From the IMG/VR virus record IMGVR_UViG_3300037184_000146, positions 1 through 22,746 of that record: a stretch of DNA of 22,746 nucleotides. The stretch is one strand, 5' to 3'. The stretch is from a virus. The notes beneath the pieces are model-generated. The model was not told the origin of the DNA, did no database searches, and worked only from the letters and a program-made list of their open reading frames with translations. Below are positions 20,985 to 22,746 of the stretch, one piece after another; the stretch's first letter is position 1; every line of letters starts with the position of its first letter. The translations under genes were made by a program, and so were the position numbers.

Positions 20985-22307
20985 ATGAGCAATGAAATAA
21001 AACCAGTGTGTGTATTAATTGGACCGGTCGCATCTAGATCAGGTTATGGCGACGACGCCAGAAGTCGTGCTCTTGCCCTCATCAATTGGGGTAAGTTTGA
21101 TGTTAAAATCGGACCCACTCGTTGGGGTGCCTGCCCGATGACGGAACTGGATGATGAAACCCGTCCGGGGGTCAAAGAAATAAAGAGTAGAATACTTACC
21201 GGACCAATTACAACTCAACCAGAGTTGGTTGTTCAGGTTGCCATTCCAAATGAATTTCAACCGATGGGAAAGTTCAATGTTGGTGTTACTGCTGGTATTG
21301 AATCTACCGTTCCGAAGGCCGAATGGTTAGAGGGATTGAATAGAATGAATCTTACGATTGTTCCTTCCAATTTTACAAAGGAAGTGTTTAGTAAGGCATC
21401 GTTCATGAAGAATCATCCAAATGGTCAACAAGAACCGATTAAGATGACAAAGCCAATGGAAGTGGCATTTGAAGGAGTTGACACAAATATTTATAAGAAA
21501 ACGTCAGAACCATCGATTGAAATTGATTCGGCGCTAAACGGTATTCCCGAGTCTTTCTGTTATTTGTTTGTTGGACATTGGCTACAGGGCGACCTCGGAG
21601 CAGATAGAAAAGACGTAGGAATGTTAATCAAGGTATTCAGTGAGGTATTTAAGAACAAGAAAAACAAACCCGCATTGATTCTGAAAACCAGTGGTGCAAC
21701 GTTTTCTCAAATGGATAAGCATGACATTCTGAGAAAAATCCGTGATGTTAGGAGTCAACTAACGGGAGATCTACCTAATATCTATCTGATTCATGGTGAT
21801 ATCACTCCTACCGAATTGAACCGGCTTTATAATCATCCAAAGGTTAAGGTTCATGTAAGTTTTACTCACGGTGAAGGATTCGGGCGTCCATTATTGGAAG
21901 CGTCGTTGAGTGGAAAGCCAGTTATAGCTTCTAATTGGAGTGGTCATCTCGATTTCCTTCCAGATAATCTTTGTACGTTGTTGCCGGGAACTTTGGCACC
22001 ATTGCCCCCGAGCGCATGCAACGACTGGATGATCAAAGAAGCGCATTGGTTCAATGTAAATTATAGTGTTGCTGCGCAGAAATTGGAAGAATCGTTCACT
22101 GACTATATCAAGTTTATTCCAAATGCCGAGAAACTTCGACAACACAATTCTGCTAAATTCACGGAGGAAGCGGGTCAAAAGGCATTTATCGATATCCTTG
22201 AGAAATATGTTCCTGTATTTGAAAAGAAAGTTCAAGTAACACTTCCAAAGTTTAAAAAAGTTGCTCCTTTAGTATCTGCCGCAACTACTTCGGCTTCCAT
22301 AACGTGA
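20985..22307 (+). CDS. GT-B glycosyltransferase (GT4-like), 440 aa
   Basis: The N-terminus (VCVLIGPVASRSGYGDDARSRALALI) has a Gly-rich acceptor loop of GT-B enzymes. The middle TIVPSNFTKEVF and VAFEGVDTNIY, and the C-terminal VSFTHGEGFGRPLLEASLSGKPVIASNWSGHLDFL (about 291-325) give the HGEGFG...E donor site of GT4. The C-terminal 40 residues are basic and low-complexity. It is not closely similar to the GT at 18983 outside these motifs. Its stop codon overlaps the next gene's start. Confidence 0.85.
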   Translation: MSNEIKPVCVLIGPVASRSGYGDDARSRALALINWGKFDVKIGPTRWGACPMTELDDETRPGVKEIKSRILTGPITTQPELVVQVAIPNEFQPMGKFNVGVTAGIESTVPKAEWLEGLNRMNLTIVPSNFTKEVFSKASFMKNHPNGQQEPIKMTKPMEVAFEGVDTNIYKKTSEPSIEIDSALNGIPESFCYLFVGHWLQGDLGADRKDVGMLIKVFSEVFKNKKNKPALILKTSGATFSQMDKHDILRKIRDVRSQLTGDLPNIYLIHGDITPTELNRLYNHPKVKVHVSFTHGEGFGRPLLEASLSGKPVIASNWSGHLDFLPDNLCTLLPGTLAPLPPSACNDWMIKEAHWFNVNYSVAAQKLEESFTDYIKFIPNAEKLRQHNSAKFTEEAGQKAFIDILEKYVPVFEKKVQVTLPKFKKVAPLVSAATTSASIT

Positions 22308-22516
22308 AAGAATTCTTTAAAGGATTATACTTGAAATGGAGATGTTGGCGAGGATATCACGAACCAACATTTGCTATGACGGAATGGGGTCCGGGATGTA
22401 GTAGAATATCGGATGAATGGACGTGCGAACGATGTGGTTACTACCATCCGGGAGTTGATTGGTCTAGGTTTCCAATGCCGCCTATTAAGAAAGTACAGTC
22501 GAATTACGAAATATGA
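22304..22516 (+). CDS. Small Cys zinc-finger-like protein (70 aa)
   Basis: The 70-aa protein has CWRGYHE near the start and WTCERCGYYHPG (CxxC) near residue 40, with H and C residues suited to one zinc. The ATG lies inside the previous gene's final codons and the stop TGA overlaps the next ATG (ATGA), so it is part of a coupled operon. No family name is given. Confidence 0.65.
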   Translation: MKEFFKGLYLKWRCWRGYHEPTFAMTEWGPGCSRISDEWTCERCGYYHPGVDWSRFPMPPIKKVQSNYEI

Positions 22517-22746
22517 AAATCAGTTATTTAGTAACATGCTTGAGCGAAACGCAAGAGCTGAATAGGCTAATGACTCAATTAGACATTGGAATTAAACGAG
22601 GAGAATATTCCACCGGAAAAATTATAGAAAATAAATATGATGACGAAATAGTTATCCTTCACGACTCGGCAGGGTTTTCGGACTGTTCTATGATATTCTG
22701 GTTAGAAAAGTATAGACAACTAGAAAAATATCAACAATCACACGAT
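22513..22746 (+). CDS. GT2-like glycosyltransferase, N-terminal part (truncated by window end)
   Basis: An open frame from ATG 22513 runs 78 codons to the window edge with no stop. It starts MKISYLVTCLSETQELNRLM and has DDEIVILHDSAGFSD, matching the first two strands of the GT-A glycosyltransferase at 2325 (MISYCTACKNRLHHLK, DDEVIILDYDSTD). The DxD motif would lie beyond the edge. It overlaps the previous stop codon (ATGA). Confidence 0.65.
   Translation, partial: MKISYLVTCLSETQELNRLMTQLDIGIKRGEYSTGKIIENKYDDEIVILHDSAGFSDCSMIFWLEKYRQLEKYQQSHD

Noticed and set aside
18983-22746. Glycosyltransferases as proof of glycosylated hypermodified DNA
   Set aside because: No base-modifying enzyme (e.g. 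hydroxymethylase) is in the window and the GT families are general, so this stays a hypothesis.

Overview
The window reads as part of a large, lytic-type tailed-phage genome. Coding is dense, genes are short and overlap or abut, and there are four tail-fibre or adhesin-like genes, a T4-type nucleotide-metabolism and replication set (dCMP deaminase, dNMP kinase, clamp-loader A subunit), homing-type HNH endonucleases, many small orphan genes and a phage tmRNA. The best-matching promoters have a sigma70-like TTGAC -35 box, and several genes carry Shine-Dalgarno sequences, so the host is a bacterium with a conventional housekeeping sigma factor. The host cannot be named from this sequence. I see no integrase, transposase, CRISPR array or rRNA.

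Layout. 77-586 (minus): a macro-domain protein. 696-7567 (plus): a tail-fibre block made of a glycine-rich adhesin, a GT2-like glycosyltransferase, two paralogous modular fibre proteins with Thr-Pro linkers, and a further fibre protein with a C-terminal Ig-like fold. 7568-8243: an RNA block with a promoter, an unassigned structured RNA of about 230 nt, then a complete one-piece tmRNA (7848-8243) with its own tag reading frame. 8246-8809 (minus): a homing HNH gene whose stop codon lies 2 nt past the tmRNA CCA end. 8904-10666: a promoter, a long leader that can fold into a three-way-junction RNA, a DUF2828-family (Ro60/TROVE-like plus vWA) gene and a strong terminator.

10668-12613: five small orphan genes and dCMP deaminase. 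12635-13398: a second HNH gene under the same promoter type, ending in a terminator with another promoter threaded through it. 13399-16331: a membrane/coiled-coil protein, small orphans, a SAM methyltransferase, a gp62-like clamp-loader subunit and dNMP kinase. 17679-16300 (minus): a three-gene unit with a membrane-anchored coiled-coil protein, a complete CheY-like receiver and an orphan. 17697-22746 (plus): a Cas4/RecB-like nuclease, a ribbon-helix-helix-like protein, two GT-B glycosyltransferases, small proteins and the start of a GT2-like gene running off the window.

Most interesting part. The block 7568-10666 places two candidate structured RNAs, a tmRNA and a Ro60-like protein next to each other. 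A 15-nt promoter element (AAAATAGTTCTTGAC) precedes the RNA block, the DUF2828 gene and the second HNH gene. Cellular Ro60 proteins bind Y RNAs often encoded beside them, so a phage Ro-like RNP with its own RNA is a reasonable but unproven hypothesis. All RNA folds here were drawn by eye and need covariation or expression support.
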